From Corynebacterium afermentans subsp. afermentans (GTDB lineage: Bacteria > Actinomycetota > Actinomycetes > Mycobacteriales > Mycobacteriaceae): a stretch of 64,000 bases of DNA. A program made the translations under genes and the position numbers. The notes below the pieces were generated by a model. The model ran no database searches. It was not told where the DNA came from and saw only the letters and a program-made list of their open reading frames with translations. Positions 39,329 through 48,785 of the stretch are shown here, piece by piece (position 1 is the stretch's first letter; every line of letters starts with the position of its first letter). The stretch is taken from positions 1,116,001 to 1,180,000 of the forward strand of contig NZ_CP046606.1 of NCBI RefSeq assembly GCF_030408355.1. The letters run 5' to 3'.

Positions 39329-40321
39329 ATGGCAGATGTGGACGAGGGAAGAGGGCAGGAGCGCTCTTTCGGTGACAAGGGTCGCGAGGACCGTCGGCGC
39401 GGGGAACGCGGTGGCCGCGATGCCCGTAACCGTGATGGTCAGGGCGGATCCCGTGGTGGTCGGTCCCATCGGGGTGAAGGCCGTGGTCGAGACGGTGAGC
39501 GTCGCCAAGACGGAGGACGCAACGGCCGGCGCGGCGACGCCCGTCGTGGAGAAGGCCGTGGCCGGGATGGCGACCGCCGCCGGGGTCGTGGCGGCGTGCG
39601 CCACGACCGATCCAACCCGCGCCGTGAGGGCTTCCGCGAGGATCGCATGGCGCAGAAGGAGCAGGAGCCCGATCTGCCGCAGGGCCTGGAAATCTCCGAC
39701 CTGGATCCTTCTGTACTGCAGGATTTGAAGGTGTTGTCGAAGGATAATGCGGAGCGTGTCGCAAAGCATATGCTCATGGCGACCGACCTGCTTTACGACG
39801 ACCCGAAGCTCGCGCTTCAGCACGCGCGCGCGGCGAAGAACCGCGCGGGGCGCGTCGGTGTGGTGCGCGAGACCAACGGTGTCGTCGCGTACCACGCCGG
39901 CGAGTGGAAGGAGGCGCTGTCTGAGCTGCGCGCCGCTCGTCGTATCTCCGGTGGTCCTGGCTTGCTGGCTGTGATGGCGGACGCTGAGCGCGGCCTTGGG
40001 CGCCCGGAGAAGGCGCTGGAGCTTGGCCGCAGCCCGGAGGCGCGCGAGTTGGACGAGGCCGGCCACATTGAGTTGGCGATCGTCCTGGCTGGTGCTCGTC
40101 ATGATCTCGGCCAGCATGAGTCTGCTGTTGCGCAGCTGCAGCGGTTGAACCCGTCGCTGGGTTCCCAAGGCTTTGAACAGGCCCGCCTGAGCTACGCCTA
40201 CGCGGACGCGCTTCTGGCTACTGGTGAGAAGGCTGAGGCGAAGCGGTGGTTCGAGCACGTGGCCAAGATTGACGTCGACGGCATGACTGACGCGTCCGAG
40301 CGTGTGGCGGAACTGGGCTAG
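39329..40321 (+). CDS. TPR-like protein with arginine/glycine-rich disordered N-terminus
   Basis: A 330-residue protein in two parts. Residues 1 to about 110 are low-complexity and highly charged, with many RG, RGG, RDG and RRG units (for example GGRSHRGEGRGRDGERRQDGG), typical of disordered nucleic-acid-binding segments. Residues ~115-330 form helical repeats of the TPR type (LQHARAAKNRAGRVGVVRETNGVVAYHAGEWKEAL and later ARLSYAYADALLATGEKAEAKRWFEHV). The name and function of the family are unknown to me. GGAGG six bases before ATG and TATAAT at 39296-39301 support the start and a dedicated promoter. RNA binding is inference from composition. The HAD gene follows four bases after the stop. 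Confidence 0.8.
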   Translation: MADVDEGRGQERSFGDKGREDRRRGERGGRDARNRDGQGGSRGGRSHRGEGRGRDGERRQDGGRNGRRGDARRGEGRGRDGDRRRGRGGVRHDRSNPRREGFREDRMAQKEQEPDLPQGLEISDLDPSVLQDLKVLSKDNAERVAKHMLMATDLLYDDPKLALQHARAAKNRAGRVGVVRETNGVVAYHAGEWKEALSELRAARRISGGPGLLAVMADAERGLGRPEKALELGRSPEARELDEAGHIELAIVLAGARHDLGQHESAVAQLQRLNPSLGSQGFEQARLSYAYADALLATGEKAEAKRWFEHVAKIDVDGMTDASERVAELG

Positions 40322-40325
40322 GCAT

Positions 40326-41309
40326 ATGACGCTTGCGGCGAACCACGACGGCCTGCTGCTGGACCTCGATGGCACCGTCTGGTCTGGCGGTGAGGCGATT
40401 GAGCACGCTGTCGAGGCGATTAACGCCTCGGGCCTGCCGGCGATGTGTGTGACCAACAACGCCTCTCGTAGTGCCAAAGATGTCGCGGAGATGCTCCGGG
40501 CCATTGGCCTTGATGCGGCTGAGGGGGACGTGCTTACGTCCGCGATGGCGGCGGTGACCATGGCGGCGCGCTACCTCGATCAGGGCGATGCGGTTTATGT
40601 CGTGGGCGCGCCGTCGCTGCGCCAGCTCGTTCAAGAGGCCGGCTACCGGATCGTGGACAGCGCCGACGATGCGCCGAAGGTGGTGCTGCACGGCCACAAC
40701 CCGGACACCGGGTGGCGCCAGCTGTCGGAGGCGGCGCTGAGCCTGCAGCAAGGGGCGAAGTACCTGGCCACGAATCTGGACACCTCGCTGCCGATGGAGC
40801 GCGGTTTCATGGTGGGCAACGGGTCCATGGTCGCGGCTGTGACTTCGGCGACTGGGGTTGTGCCGGAGGCGGCGGGCAAGCCGGAGCCGGCGATGTTTAT
40901 CCAGGCTGCGAAGGCGCGCGGTATGAATAAGCCGCTCGCTGTGGGCGACAGGTTGGACACGGACATTGCTGGCGGCGTCGCCGCGGAGATGCCTGCGCTG
41001 CACGTGCTCACCGGCGTTTCCGGCCCGCACGCGCTGCTGCAGGCGCCGCCGGAGCACCGCCCGACCTACATCGCGGCGGACATGCGCGGCCTCAGCGAGT
41101 CGCCTGAGCAACTCTCCCCGGGTGTGCAGGAGGGCTTCGAGGCGCGTATCGACGGCTCCGCCATCGTCCTCACCGGCGGCAACGCCAACGCCTCCGGCTT
41201 GGCTGCCCTCCGCACCGCACTCGACGTGGCGTGGCAGCAGCCTGACCCGCCGGCTGAGGTGCGTGCGGAGTCTGACGCCGCTGAGGCGGCGCTCGCAGAG
41301 TGGTGGTGA
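40326..41309 (+). CDS. HAD-IIA family hydrolase (NagD/PGP-like)
   Basis: A 327-residue haloacid-dehalogenase-type phosphatase. Motif I is LLLDLDGTVWSGGE, motif II lies in CVTNNASRS, and motifs III-IV in KPEPAMF and VGDRLDTDIAGGVAAEM; the C2a cap between them marks subclass IIA, with relatives acting on sugar phosphates, p-nitrophenyl phosphate or phosphoglycolate. The last ~70 residues are an extra segment of unclear role. The ATG lies four bases after the upstream TAG without an evident ribosome-binding site, so translation is probably coupled. Confidence 0.88.
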   Translation: MTLAANHDGLLLDLDGTVWSGGEAIEHAVEAINASGLPAMCVTNNASRSAKDVAEMLRAIGLDAAEGDVLTSAMAAVTMAARYLDQGDAVYVVGAPSLRQLVQEAGYRIVDSADDAPKVVLHGHNPDTGWRQLSEAALSLQQGAKYLATNLDTSLPMERGFMVGNGSMVAAVTSATGVVPEAAGKPEPAMFIQAAKARGMNKPLAVGDRLDTDIAGGVAAEMPALHVLTGVSGPHALLQAPPEHRPTYIAADMRGLSESPEQLSPGVQEGFEARIDGSAIVLTGGNANASGLAALRTALDVAWQQPDPPAEVRAESDAAEAALAEWW

Positions 41310-41314
41310 CGCTG

Positions 41315-41485
41315 ATGAGCCCGGCTCCGATTCCCCGCGACCCGCGGGCACCGAAGGTCAGCGCTGAGGAAGTGACACAGCGCGTTGAGTCGATTCTGGC
41401 GGAGGCGACGGATGGCCTCGCAGCGGAGGTGGACGCGCTGACTCGGGCGCACGCGGTGCTGCACGAGGCGCTGTCCGACAATTAG
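41315..41485 (+). CDS. small conserved-looking protein, unknown
   Basis: A 56-residue acidic, probably helical protein (SPAPIPRDPRAPKVSAEEVTQRVESILAEATDGLAAEVDALTRAH). I do not recognise a family. ATG 41315 is five bases after the HAD stop; a GTG at 41300 would overlap the HAD gene. Coding is supported by its place in a tight co-directional row (HAD, this, tlyA), by codon use like its neighbours and by a plausible amphipathic helix near residues 15-50. It could be a small partner of either neighbour, but that is speculation. Confidence 0.65.
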   Translation: MSPAPIPRDPRAPKVSAEEVTQRVESILAEATDGLAAEVDALTRAHAVLHEALSDN

Positions 41486-41506
41486 TTAAGAAAGGGGGCC
41501 GCTACC

Positions 41507-42331
41507 GTGGCACCGAAACGCACCCGGCTCGACGCGGAACTGGTCCGCCGTAAGATCGCGCGCTCGCGTGAGCAGGCGCAGAACTGGATCAAGGAAGGTC
41601 GCGTCCAGGTTGGTGGGTTCACCGCGACCAAACCCGCGACGGTGGTGGAGCCGGATGCTTCCATCAAGGTCAACACCGCCGATGTGGACGATTGGGCGTC
41701 ACGTGGTGCGCATAAGCTGCTGGGTGCGCTTGAGGTGTTTGGCGGGGGCGGGCTTGTCGTCGAGAAGCGAAAGGCGTTGGATGCTGGTGCCTCGACCGGT
41801 GGGTTTACTGATGTGCTGCTGTCGCGTGGCGTAAGTGAGGTCGTGGCGGTGGACGTGGGCTACGGCCAGCTGGTGTGGCGGCTGCAAAACGACGAGCGCG
41901 TGCGTGTGCTTGACCGGACCAACATCCGCAATCTCACCCCGGAGATGATGGGCGGGCCGGCGGATCTCATGGTCGGTGATCTGTCGTTCATCTCCCTGAA
42001 GCTGGTGCTGCCGGCGCTGGTGGAGTGCATGGTCGACGGCGCGGACATGCTGACCATGGTCAAACCGCAGTTCGAGGTGGGCAAGGACCGCCTCGGCAGC
42101 GGCGGCGTCGTGCGTTCGCCGGAGCTGCGCGCGGAGGTCACGCTGGACGTCGCGCGTTTCGCACAATCGCTGGGATTGTCGGTGCGCGGGGCGACGGCAT
42201 CCCCGCTGCCGGGGCCGAGCGGCAACGTGGAATACTTTTTGTGGTTGGTGAAAGACGGGGGCGAGCAGCAGCTTGACGACGACGCACTGACCGCGCTGGT
42301 CAATCGCGCGATCGAGGAAGGACCGAAGTAG
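41507..42331 (+). CDS. tlyA: TlyA-type rRNA 2'-O-methyltransferase
   Basis: TlyA methylates cytidine riboses in 16S and 23S rRNA in mycobacteria, which makes them sensitive to capreomycin. The 274-residue product has an N-terminal S4 RNA-binding domain (RLDAELVRRKIARSREQAQNW) and a FtsJ-type methyltransferase domain with SAM-binding DAGASTGGFTDVLLSRG, the VAVDVGYGQL segment and the MVKPQFEVGK catalytic-lysine region. It starts at GTG with AAAGGGGG eight bases ahead. nadK follows without a gap. The target sites in this organism are inferred from homologues. Confidence 0.92.
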   Translation: MAPKRTRLDAELVRRKIARSREQAQNWIKEGRVQVGGFTATKPATVVEPDASIKVNTADVDDWASRGAHKLLGALEVFGGGGLVVEKRKALDAGASTGGFTDVLLSRGVSEVVAVDVGYGQLVWRLQNDERVRVLDRTNIRNLTPEMMGGPADLMVGDLSFISLKLVLPALVECMVDGADMLTMVKPQFEVGKDRLGSGGVVRSPELRAEVTLDVARFAQSLGLSVRGATASPLPGPSGNVEYFLWLVKDGGEQQLDDDALTALVNRAIEEGPK

Positions 42332-43252
42332 ATGGGTGACGCAACACGCCGCGAGATCCTGCTGGTGCCGCACCTGTTCAGGGCCTCCAACATTGATTCG
42401 GCGGCCCGGGCAGCGCAGCTTTTGCAGCAGGCGGGCATTGAGGTCCGCCTGCTCGAACAGGAGCAGATGGACGTCATTGAGACCAACCCGGTGCTGTGCG
42501 GGGTGACCCGCGCGAAGGCGGACGACTCCGCGGCTGCGGGGTGCGAGCTGGTGCTGGTGCTCGGCGGCGACGGGACGTTTCTGCGGGCGGCGAGCTACGC
42601 GCGTGCGCAGGACATTCCGGTGCTGGGCATCAACCTGGGCCACGTGGGGTTCCTCGCGGAAGGGGAAGCGTCGAGTTTGGAAAAAGTCGTCGGCCAGGTG
42701 ATCGACCGCTCGTACCGCGTGGTGGAGCGGATGACGTTAGACGTTTCTGTGCTTGGCGAGGGCGGCGAGGTGCTCGGCCGCAGCTGGGCGCTCAACGAGT
42801 GCAGTATTGAGAACTCGGACCGCACCCGCGTGCTGGACGCGACGCTGGAGGTGGATTTCCGCCCCGTGTCCTCATTCGGCTGCGACGGCGTGCTCATTTC
42901 CACGCCGACGGGCTCGACCGCGTACGCGTTTTCCGCCGGCGGGCCGGTGATGTGGCCACAGCTGGAGGCGATCCTGGTGGTGCCGAACAACGCCCACGCG
43001 CTGTTTGCCAAGCCCCTGGTGGTCGCGCCGACGTCGACTGTGGCGGTGGAATCGGAGCGGCAGACCACGCAGGCCACCGCGGTGATGGACGGCCAGCGCC
43101 GCCTGACGGTGCCCGCCGGTTCGCGCGTTGAAGTGGTGCGGGGCGAGCGCGGGGTGCGCTGGGTACGCTTGGACGACAGACCGTTCACGGACAAGCTCGT
43201 GGACAAGTTCCAGCTCCCGGTTTCCGGGTGGCGCGGCCCGCGCGGGGCGTAA
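42332..43252 (+). CDS. nadK: NAD kinase
   Basis: NadK phosphorylates NAD to NADP using ATP or polyphosphate. The 306-residue protein has the signature VLVLGGDGTFLRAASYAR, the NLGHVGFLAE segment, TPTGSTAYAFSAGGP, and a C-terminal beta-rich domain. It begins directly after the tlyA stop and is part of the tlyA-nadK-recN row conserved in actinobacteria. The start ATG 42332 is preceded by GAAGGA. Confidence 0.95.
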   Translation: MGDATRREILLVPHLFRASNIDSAARAAQLLQQAGIEVRLLEQEQMDVIETNPVLCGVTRAKADDSAAAGCELVLVLGGDGTFLRAASYARAQDIPVLGINLGHVGFLAEGEASSLEKVVGQVIDRSYRVVERMTLDVSVLGEGGEVLGRSWALNECSIENSDRTRVLDATLEVDFRPVSSFGCDGVLISTPTGSTAYAFSAGGPVMWPQLEAILVVPNNAHALFAKPLVVAPTSTVAVESERQTTQATAVMDGQRRLTVPAGSRVEVVRGERGVRWVRLDDRPFTDKLVDKFQLPVSGWRGPRGA

Positions 43253-43273
43253 ATCTGACAGGGAGGCACGTTT

Positions 43274-45001
43274 TTGCTCGCTGAGATCGCTATCTCCAAC
43301 CTTGGCGTGATTAGCCACGCCTCGTCCGAGCTTTCGCCGGGGTTGACTGTGCTCACGGGCGAGACGGGCGCGGGTAAGACGATGGTGGTCACAGGTCTGC
43401 GCCTGCTCACCGGCGGGCGTGCGGACGCCTCCCGCGTGCGCACCGGCGCCGACGGCGCGGTGGTGGAGGGCGCGTTTGGCACCCAATGCCTGCCGGATGA
43501 AGTGCGCGAGGCTATCGACGCTATTGCGGCCGGTGCCGGAGCCGAACCGGACGAGAACGGTGAGTACCTGGTGTCGCGCTCTGTGAAGGCCTCGGGGCGC
43601 TCCAGCGCGCACCTCGGCGGGCGCAAGGTGCCGGCGGCGACGCTAAGCGAGCTAGCGGGCCACCTGCTTACCATCCACGGCCAGAACGACCAACTGCGGC
43701 TGATGGCGCCGGAACAGCAGTTGGCGGCCCTCGACCGCTTCGACCCGGCCATCCAGGCCAAGCTGGACGCGTACCGCGAGGCGTACACCGCGTGGCGCAG
43801 CGCCGCGAAGGAGCTGAAGGAGCGCACGGAAAAACGCCTGGAGCTGGCGCAGGAGGTGGACCGCCTCCAGTTCGCCATCGACGAGATCGATGCGGTAGCA
43901 CCGCAGGCCGGCGAGGACGAGGAACTGGTGGCCACCATCAACCGTCTCCAAGACGTGGACGCGTTGCGCGAGGCCGCCGAGACCGCGCTTGTGGCTATCG
44001 ACGGCGCGGACGCCGTCGGCGGTGTCGGCGGGGAAGAAGAGCCAGCCTCCGACCTGATCGGCCGCGCCCAGGCCGCGCTCGAAGGCGCAAGTGACCAAGA
44101 GCTGCGGGACCTGGGGGCCAGGCTGGGCGAGGTCGCTGGCGTGCTCTCGGACGTCTCGGCGGAGCTGGGCAGCTACACCAGTAGGCTGCCGTCCGACCCA
44201 GAGGAGCTGGAGAAGCTCCTGCAGCGCCAGCAGGAGATCAAGGGCTTGACCCGCAAGTACGCTCCGGACGCGGCAGGTGTGGTGGCGTGGCGTGACAAGG
44301 CGGGGGAGCGGCTGGCCAAGATCGATACGTCGGAAGGTGCCGTCGAAAAGCTCAAGGCGAAGGTGGCCGAGCTCGAGCGGTCGATGAGAAAGCATGCAGC
44401 CGCGCTGACGAAGGCGCGCACCAAGGCCGCGGGCAAGCTGGGCGCGGCGGTGACCGAGGAGCTGCACGGGTTGGCGATGCCGAAGGCGCAGCTTTCCGTC
44501 AACGTCACTCAGGCACAGTACGGCCGCGACGGCGCCGACGCGGTGGAGATCCTCCTCGCGCCGAACAGCGCGCTTGAGCCGAAGCCGCTGGCAACGAGCG
44601 CGTCCGGCGGCGAGCTGTCGCGCGTGATGCTCGCGCTGGAGGTCATCTTGTCTGAATCCTCCAGTGGCGCAACACTCGTTTTCGATGAGGTGGACGCGGG
44701 CGTGGGCGGGCGCGCAGCAGTGGAGATTGGCCGGCGCCTTGCGCGTCTGGCCCGCGGCAACCAGGTCATCGTGGTCACGCACCTGCCGCAGGTCGCAGCC
44801 TATGCTGACACGCACCTGCACGTGTCCAAGGACATCGGTGACGTGGCCGTGACCTCCGGTGTTGCTGCGTTGCAAAAGGAAGAACGCATCGAGGAGTTGG
44901 CCCGCATGATGGCCGGGATGGACGATTCGGACACCGGCCGCGCCCATGCCGCCGAGCTGTTCGAGCGCGCACAGGGTGAGGTGGCGCAGTTGCGCGGTTA
45001 G
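43274..45001 (+). CDS. recN: DNA repair protein RecN
   Basis: RecN is an SMC-like ATPase that acts in double-strand break repair. The 575-residue protein starts at TTG with GGGAGG seven bases upstream. It has Walker A GETGAGKTMVVTGL near residue 34, the His-Gly-Gln-Asn-Asp box HGQNDQLRLM, two coiled-coil arms (residues ~160-215 and ~300-400), the signature SGGELSRVMLALE and Walker B TLVFDEVDAGVGG. It is complete. No obvious LexA box is visible next to it, and it is probably read with nadK, 21 bp upstream. Confidence 0.95.
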   Translation: MLAEIAISNLGVISHASSELSPGLTVLTGETGAGKTMVVTGLRLLTGGRADASRVRTGADGAVVEGAFGTQCLPDEVREAIDAIAAGAGAEPDENGEYLVSRSVKASGRSSAHLGGRKVPAATLSELAGHLLTIHGQNDQLRLMAPEQQLAALDRFDPAIQAKLDAYREAYTAWRSAAKELKERTEKRLELAQEVDRLQFAIDEIDAVAPQAGEDEELVATINRLQDVDALREAAETALVAIDGADAVGGVGGEEEPASDLIGRAQAALEGASDQELRDLGARLGEVAGVLSDVSAELGSYTSRLPSDPEELEKLLQRQQEIKGLTRKYAPDAAGVVAWRDKAGERLAKIDTSEGAVEKLKAKVAELERSMRKHAAALTKARTKAAGKLGAAVTEELHGLAMPKAQLSVNVTQAQYGRDGADAVEILLAPNSALEPKPLATSASGGELSRVMLALEVILSESSSGATLVFDEVDAGVGGRAAVEIGRRLARLARGNQVIVVTHLPQVAAYADTHLHVSKDIGDVAVTSGVAALQKEERIEELARMMAGMDDSDTGRAHAAELFERAQGEVAQLRG

Positions 45002-45053
45002 TTCCCCGCGCGCCTCCCCGGTTCAGGCAGGTCATCGTTGCACAATGGTGCGC

Positions 45054-46286
45054 ATGACTGTTGCACCCTCCGCTCAAGAACCGACCAAGGAACCGCCCGC
45101 GTCCGAGCTGCGCGGCACCTTGCGCGACTGCACCCCGCAGGGCAAGGGACTGGGCAAGCTTAGCGAGGGCGACATCGTATTCGTGGACGCACCCGACATG
45201 CAGCGACGCTTGGCTGAGCAAATCATCGCGCGTCGCCCGGCGGCGGTGGTCAACCTCGCGCCGTACTCCACCGGCACGCTGCCTACGTTCGGTCCGCACT
45301 TGCTTCTCGACGCTGGCGTTCCACTGTTCGAGGCAGCTGGCACGGACCTGCGCGGGAAGATCCGCGACGGCAAGAAAGCTACTGTCTCGCCCACAGGCCA
45401 GATCACCGTGGGGCGCAAGGCTGCGGGCCAAGCGCAGCCGGTGACCCGCACCGAGGTCGACGCCACGTTCTCCCAGGCCCAGCGCGGCCTAGTGGAGAAC
45501 ATGGAGGCATACTTCGGCAACACCATCGAGTTCATCCACTCGGAGGCGGCGCTGCTTATCGACGGCGTCGGTGCCCCGGAACTCGGCGACATCATGACAG
45601 AGCGCAAGGTGTTGGTGGTGTCGCCGGCTCCCGACACTCGCCAGCGCATGGAGGAACTGAAGAACTTCATGCAGGAATACACGCCGGTTGTCATCGGCGT
45701 TGGTGCTGCCGCGGACACGCTTGCGTCCATGGGCTACGCGCCGGACATCATCGTGGGCGACCCGAAAAACGTGGCGTCCGAGAACCTGCGCTCGGATGCG
45801 AAGGTGATTTTGCCCGCGGAGCCGGACGGCTACGCGCCTGGTTTGGAACGCATTCAGGATCTGGGCGTGGGGGCCATGACGTTCCCAGCCGCGACGGATT
45901 CCCCGACGGACCTTGCGATTTTGCTGGCGACGTTCCACGACGCCGAGATGATCGTCACTGTGGGCCAGCCGGTGGAGCTGGACCGTATCTTCGCAGATTC
46001 GGCTACCACCGCGGGCACCCCGGCCACGGAACCGGCGGCGCTGCTCGCGCGGCTGAAGGCGGGGCGCAAGGTCGTGGATTCCTCCGTGATTACCAACCTG
46101 TACGCTGTCGAGTCCGGCGCAGGTGTGGCATGGGCGTGGGCGATCCTCGGCGTGCTGGTCGCCGCCGCGGTGGCGATCCTGATCGCCGGGCTGGGCGGCA
46201 ACGGCAACTTCGCCGACAACCTCGTGGACACCTGGAACACCATCGCGCTGACGGTGCGCGGCTGGTTCGATGGCTGGACTAACTAG
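45054..46286 (+). CDS. steA: cytokinetic ring protein SteA-like
   Basis: SteA is a septal membrane protein that, with SteB, affects cell separation in Corynebacterium glutamicum. The 410-residue product has a soluble region with a thiamin-pyrophosphokinase-like fold (VVIGVGAAADTLASMGYAPDIIVGDPKN) and a C-terminal membrane helix (VAWAWAILGVLVAAAVAILIAGLG). A CACAAT hexamer (45041-45046) lies seven bases before ATG 45054, so the mRNA is probably leaderless; the same 17-base start region recurs upstream of the broken carbonic anhydrase gene. steB follows after 14 bp. Confidence 0.9.
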   Translation: MTVAPSAQEPTKEPPASELRGTLRDCTPQGKGLGKLSEGDIVFVDAPDMQRRLAEQIIARRPAAVVNLAPYSTGTLPTFGPHLLLDAGVPLFEAAGTDLRGKIRDGKKATVSPTGQITVGRKAAGQAQPVTRTEVDATFSQAQRGLVENMEAYFGNTIEFIHSEAALLIDGVGAPELGDIMTERKVLVVSPAPDTRQRMEELKNFMQEYTPVVIGVGAAADTLASMGYAPDIIVGDPKNVASENLRSDAKVILPAEPDGYAPGLERIQDLGVGAMTFPAATDSPTDLAILLATFHDAEMIVTVGQPVELDRIFADSATTAGTPATEPAALLARLKAGRKVVDSSVITNLYAVESGAGVAWAWAILGVLVAAAVAILIAGLGGNGNFADNLVDTWNTIALTVRGWFDGWTN

Positions 46287-46300
46287 GAGGGCAGTGTCTG

Positions 46301-47149
46301 ATGGCGAAGACTCAAGGCAGGGTAGGCCTCATCGCAGCTGGCCTGGGCTGGGGCGCAGCGCTTGGAATCGCGCTGGGCGCTTTAGTGCTGGCACCAGCGA
46401 TGCCGGGAAAGGTGGACCTCGGCTTCTCCCAGTACAAGGCTGACGCCCCCGCGAAGCCAGCCGTAGATAATTCGGAACTTGAGGCGGCGCAGGCGCGAGC
46501 AGAGGAGGCGAACGACCTGTTGGCGCAGGAATCCGGCTCCATCGTCTCGGGTGCGCTGAAGGACGTGCCGGTGACCATCGTGCGCACGGCCGCGGCGGAC
46601 TCGGAAGATGTCGAGTCCGTGCGCTGGCTGCTCAACGCCGCCGGAGCGTCCGACTCCGGCGAGCTGACACTGACGGAGCGTTTCTCCGACCAGGCGGGCG
46701 CGGACGAGCTGTCCAGCATCGTCGCAAACACGCTGCCCTCGGGTGCGAAGCTGTCGGTGGAGGACCGTTCCCCGGGACTTCACGCAGGTCAGTCTCTCGC
46801 GACCGTGCTGTTCGACGACGGCACTTCCGGCGAATCCAAAACTTTGCCGGATGACCGCACGCTTGTGCTGGACTCGCTGCAGCAGGCCGGGTTTATCGAA
46901 TTCAGCGGTTCCATCGTGCCCGCCGGCGCGGTGGTGATCGTGGATGGGCCGGCGCGAAGCAGCGACTTCAGCGCACAAGTCATCGGCGACTTTGCCAAGG
47001 CGCTCGGGGCGGAAGGCAAGACCGCGCTGGCTACCCAGGGCGCTGAGCCCGATGCGATCAGCGGGGTAAAGACTGTCGGCGGTGTGGACGCGGAAGCTGG
47101 GCGCATCAAGTCCGTGCTTGCGGTGTCCAGTGGTGGCGGCGAGGCCTAA
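46301..47149 (+). CDS. steB: SteB / MctB-type membrane protein
   Basis: A 282-residue protein with one N-terminal membrane helix (VGLIAAGLGWGAALGIALGALVLAP), a short coiled coil (NSELEAAQARAEEANDLLA) and a large external domain, the layout of the copper-transporter-MctB/SteB family. In C. glutamicum SteB pairs with SteA at the septum and is linked to peptidoglycan hydrolase control; in mycobacteria MctB is linked to copper resistance. The neighbouring steA favours the SteB role. GGAGGG lies ahead of the start. Confidence 0.87.
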   Translation: MAKTQGRVGLIAAGLGWGAALGIALGALVLAPAMPGKVDLGFSQYKADAPAKPAVDNSELEAAQARAEEANDLLAQESGSIVSGALKDVPVTIVRTAAADSEDVESVRWLLNAAGASDSGELTLTERFSDQAGADELSSIVANTLPSGAKLSVEDRSPGLHAGQSLATVLFDDGTSGESKTLPDDRTLVLDSLQQAGFIEFSGSIVPAGAVVIVDGPARSSDFSAQVIGDFAKALGAEGKTALATQGAEPDAISGVKTVGGVDAEAGRIKSVLAVSSGGGEA

Positions 47150-47168
47150 GGCTCGTAGGCTTGTGCCC

Positions 47169-47816
47169 ATGAGCCACGAATTCACTGTCACTGGGTCCGA
47201 AGTCGTCCTTGACGCGCCGATCATCGCGGTGCGCCGCGACCAGGTGGTTATGCCGGGAGGCAACGAGGCTGCGCGCGAAATTGTGGAGCACTTCGGCGCC
47301 GTCGCCGTGGTCGCGCTGGACGATCAGGGACGTGTGGCGCTGGTGGAGCAGTACCGCCACAGCGTGGGTGAGCGTCTGCTGGAGCTTCCCGCCGGGCTGT
47401 TGGACATTCACGCGGAGGACGAGCTGAGCTGCGCGAAGCGCGAGCTGCAGGAGGAGGCGGGCCTGGCTGCCAACGAGTGGGGCGTGCTGGTGGACTTAGC
47501 CACCTCCCCAGGGTTCGCGGAGGAAGCAGTACGGGTGTTCATCGCCCGCGGCCTGCACGAAGTGGAACGTCCCGAGGCCGAAAACGAGGAGGCCGACATG
47601 GACTTTGCGTGGGTGGACCTGGAGGAGGCCGCCGATAAGGCGCTGCGCGGCGAAGTGGTCAACTCGATTGCGGTCTCCGGCATCCTCGCGGCCGCGCGTC
47701 TGGTCGCCCGGGGCGAAAAGCCCAGGCCTGTCGACGAGCCCTTCCACCTGCGCCCGACTTCGTTGGCCTACCGCCGCGCGGAAAAAGGCATCGTGCCGGA
47801 CATGAAACGGGTCTAG
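47169..47816 (+). CDS. NUDIX hydrolase (ADP-ribose pyrophosphatase-like)
   Basis: A 215-residue NUDIX enzyme that probably cleaves ADP-ribose or a similar nucleoside diphosphate. The NUDIX box is LPAGLLDIHAEDELSCAKRELQEEAGL, with the REL-EE-G core and an extra residue in the first loop as in actinobacterial ADP-ribose pyrophosphatases. TAGGCT (47156-47161) lies exactly seven bases before ATG 47169, giving a leaderless start just after steB; an in-frame start at 47082 lies within steB. xerD follows after three bases. Confidence 0.88.
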   Translation: MSHEFTVTGSEVVLDAPIIAVRRDQVVMPGGNEAAREIVEHFGAVAVVALDDQGRVALVEQYRHSVGERLLELPAGLLDIHAEDELSCAKRELQEEAGLAANEWGVLVDLATSPGFAEEAVRVFIARGLHEVERPEAENEEADMDFAWVDLEEAADKALRGEVVNSIAVSGILAAARLVARGEKPRPVDEPFHLRPTSLAYRRAEKGIVPDMKRV

Positions 47817-47819
47817 CCG

Positions 47820-48740
47820 GTGGACGCGGAGGCGCTGGCGCAGCGCTGGCTGACGCATCTTGCCGTCGAAAGGGGTGTGTCACCCCACACGCTGAGCAAT
47901 TACACCCGCGATGTGCACCGATACACTGCGTGGCTGGCCGCGGCTGGCAAAACGGATTTGAGTCAGGTTAGCGCCACCGACATCGAGGCGTATGTCGCGG
48001 ACCTGCGCCGGGGTGTGGACGGGGCGAAGCCCTTGGCCGCGTCCTCGGCGGGGCGGGCGCTGACCGTCGCACGCGGTCTGCATAAGTTCGGCGTGGGCGA
48101 GGGGGTTCTGCCAGCTGACGCAGCCGTTGAGGTCTCGCCGCCGCGGACCGGCGAGCGGCTGCCAGACACGTTGAGCATCGAAGAGGTGGCCAAGCTTCTC
48201 GACGCATGCCCGACCGAAACCCCATCCGGACTGCGCGACAAAGCACTGCTGGAGACGCTCTACGCCACCGGCGCCCGTGTCTCGGAGGTGCTGGGCTTAA
48301 GCGTCGACGACGCCAGCGCCGCCTTAGACGGCGAGTACGGCGGCGTGCTCGCGGTAACCGGCAAGGGCAACAAGCAACGTTTGGTGCCGCTGGGATCCAA
48401 GGCGCAGGAGGCGCTGGAGGCGTACTTGGTGCGCGGGCGTCCGGCGTTTGCCAACGGCACCTCGCACGCGCTGCTGCTAAACAAGCGCGGCGGAGCGTTG
48501 TCCCGCCAAAGCGCGTGGAACGCGATCAAGGCTGCGGCGGCCCGGGCGGGGATTGATAAGGACATCTCGCCGCACACCCTGCGGCATTCGTTTGCCACGC
48601 ACCTGCTGGAAGGCGGGGCGGACGTGCGAAGCGTTCAGGAACTCCTCGGGCACGCCTCAGTGACCACCACGCAGATTTACACCCACATCACAGCCGATAA
48701 CCTGCGCGAAGTTTGGCGCAGCACGCACCCACGTGCGTAG
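47820..48740 (+). CDS. xerD: site-specific tyrosine recombinase XerD
   Basis: XerD, with XerC, resolves chromosome dimers at dif near the replication terminus. The 306-residue protein has an N-terminal SAM-like core-binding domain (residues ~1-90) and a catalytic domain with Arg in [11 protein letters not shown], Lys in [14 protein letters not shown], His-x-x-Arg in [14 protein letters not shown], His in [10 protein letters not shown] and the nucleophile Tyr in QIYTHIT. It starts at GTG three bases after the NUDIX stop, so it is translationally linked. The parA-scpAB genes nearby share the chromosome-segregation theme. Confidence 0.94.
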   Translation: MDAEALAQRWLTHLAVERGVSPHTLSNYTRDVHRYTAWLAAAGKTDLSQVSATDIEAYVADLRRGVDGAKPLAASSAGRALTVARGLHKFGVGEGVLPADAAVEVSPPRTGERLPDTLSIEEVAKLLDACPTETPSGLRDKALLETLYATGARVSEVLGLSVDDASAALDGEYGGVLAVTGKGNKQRLVPLGSKAQEALEAYLVRGRPAFANGTSHALLLNKRGGALSRQSAWNAIKAAAARAGIDKDISPHTLRHSFATHLLEGGADVRSVQELLGHASVTTTQIYTHITADNLREVWRSTHPRA

Positions 48741-48785
48741 ACTCGGCTGCTTGATTGACCCACACAATTAACGGGAGAACTATCT

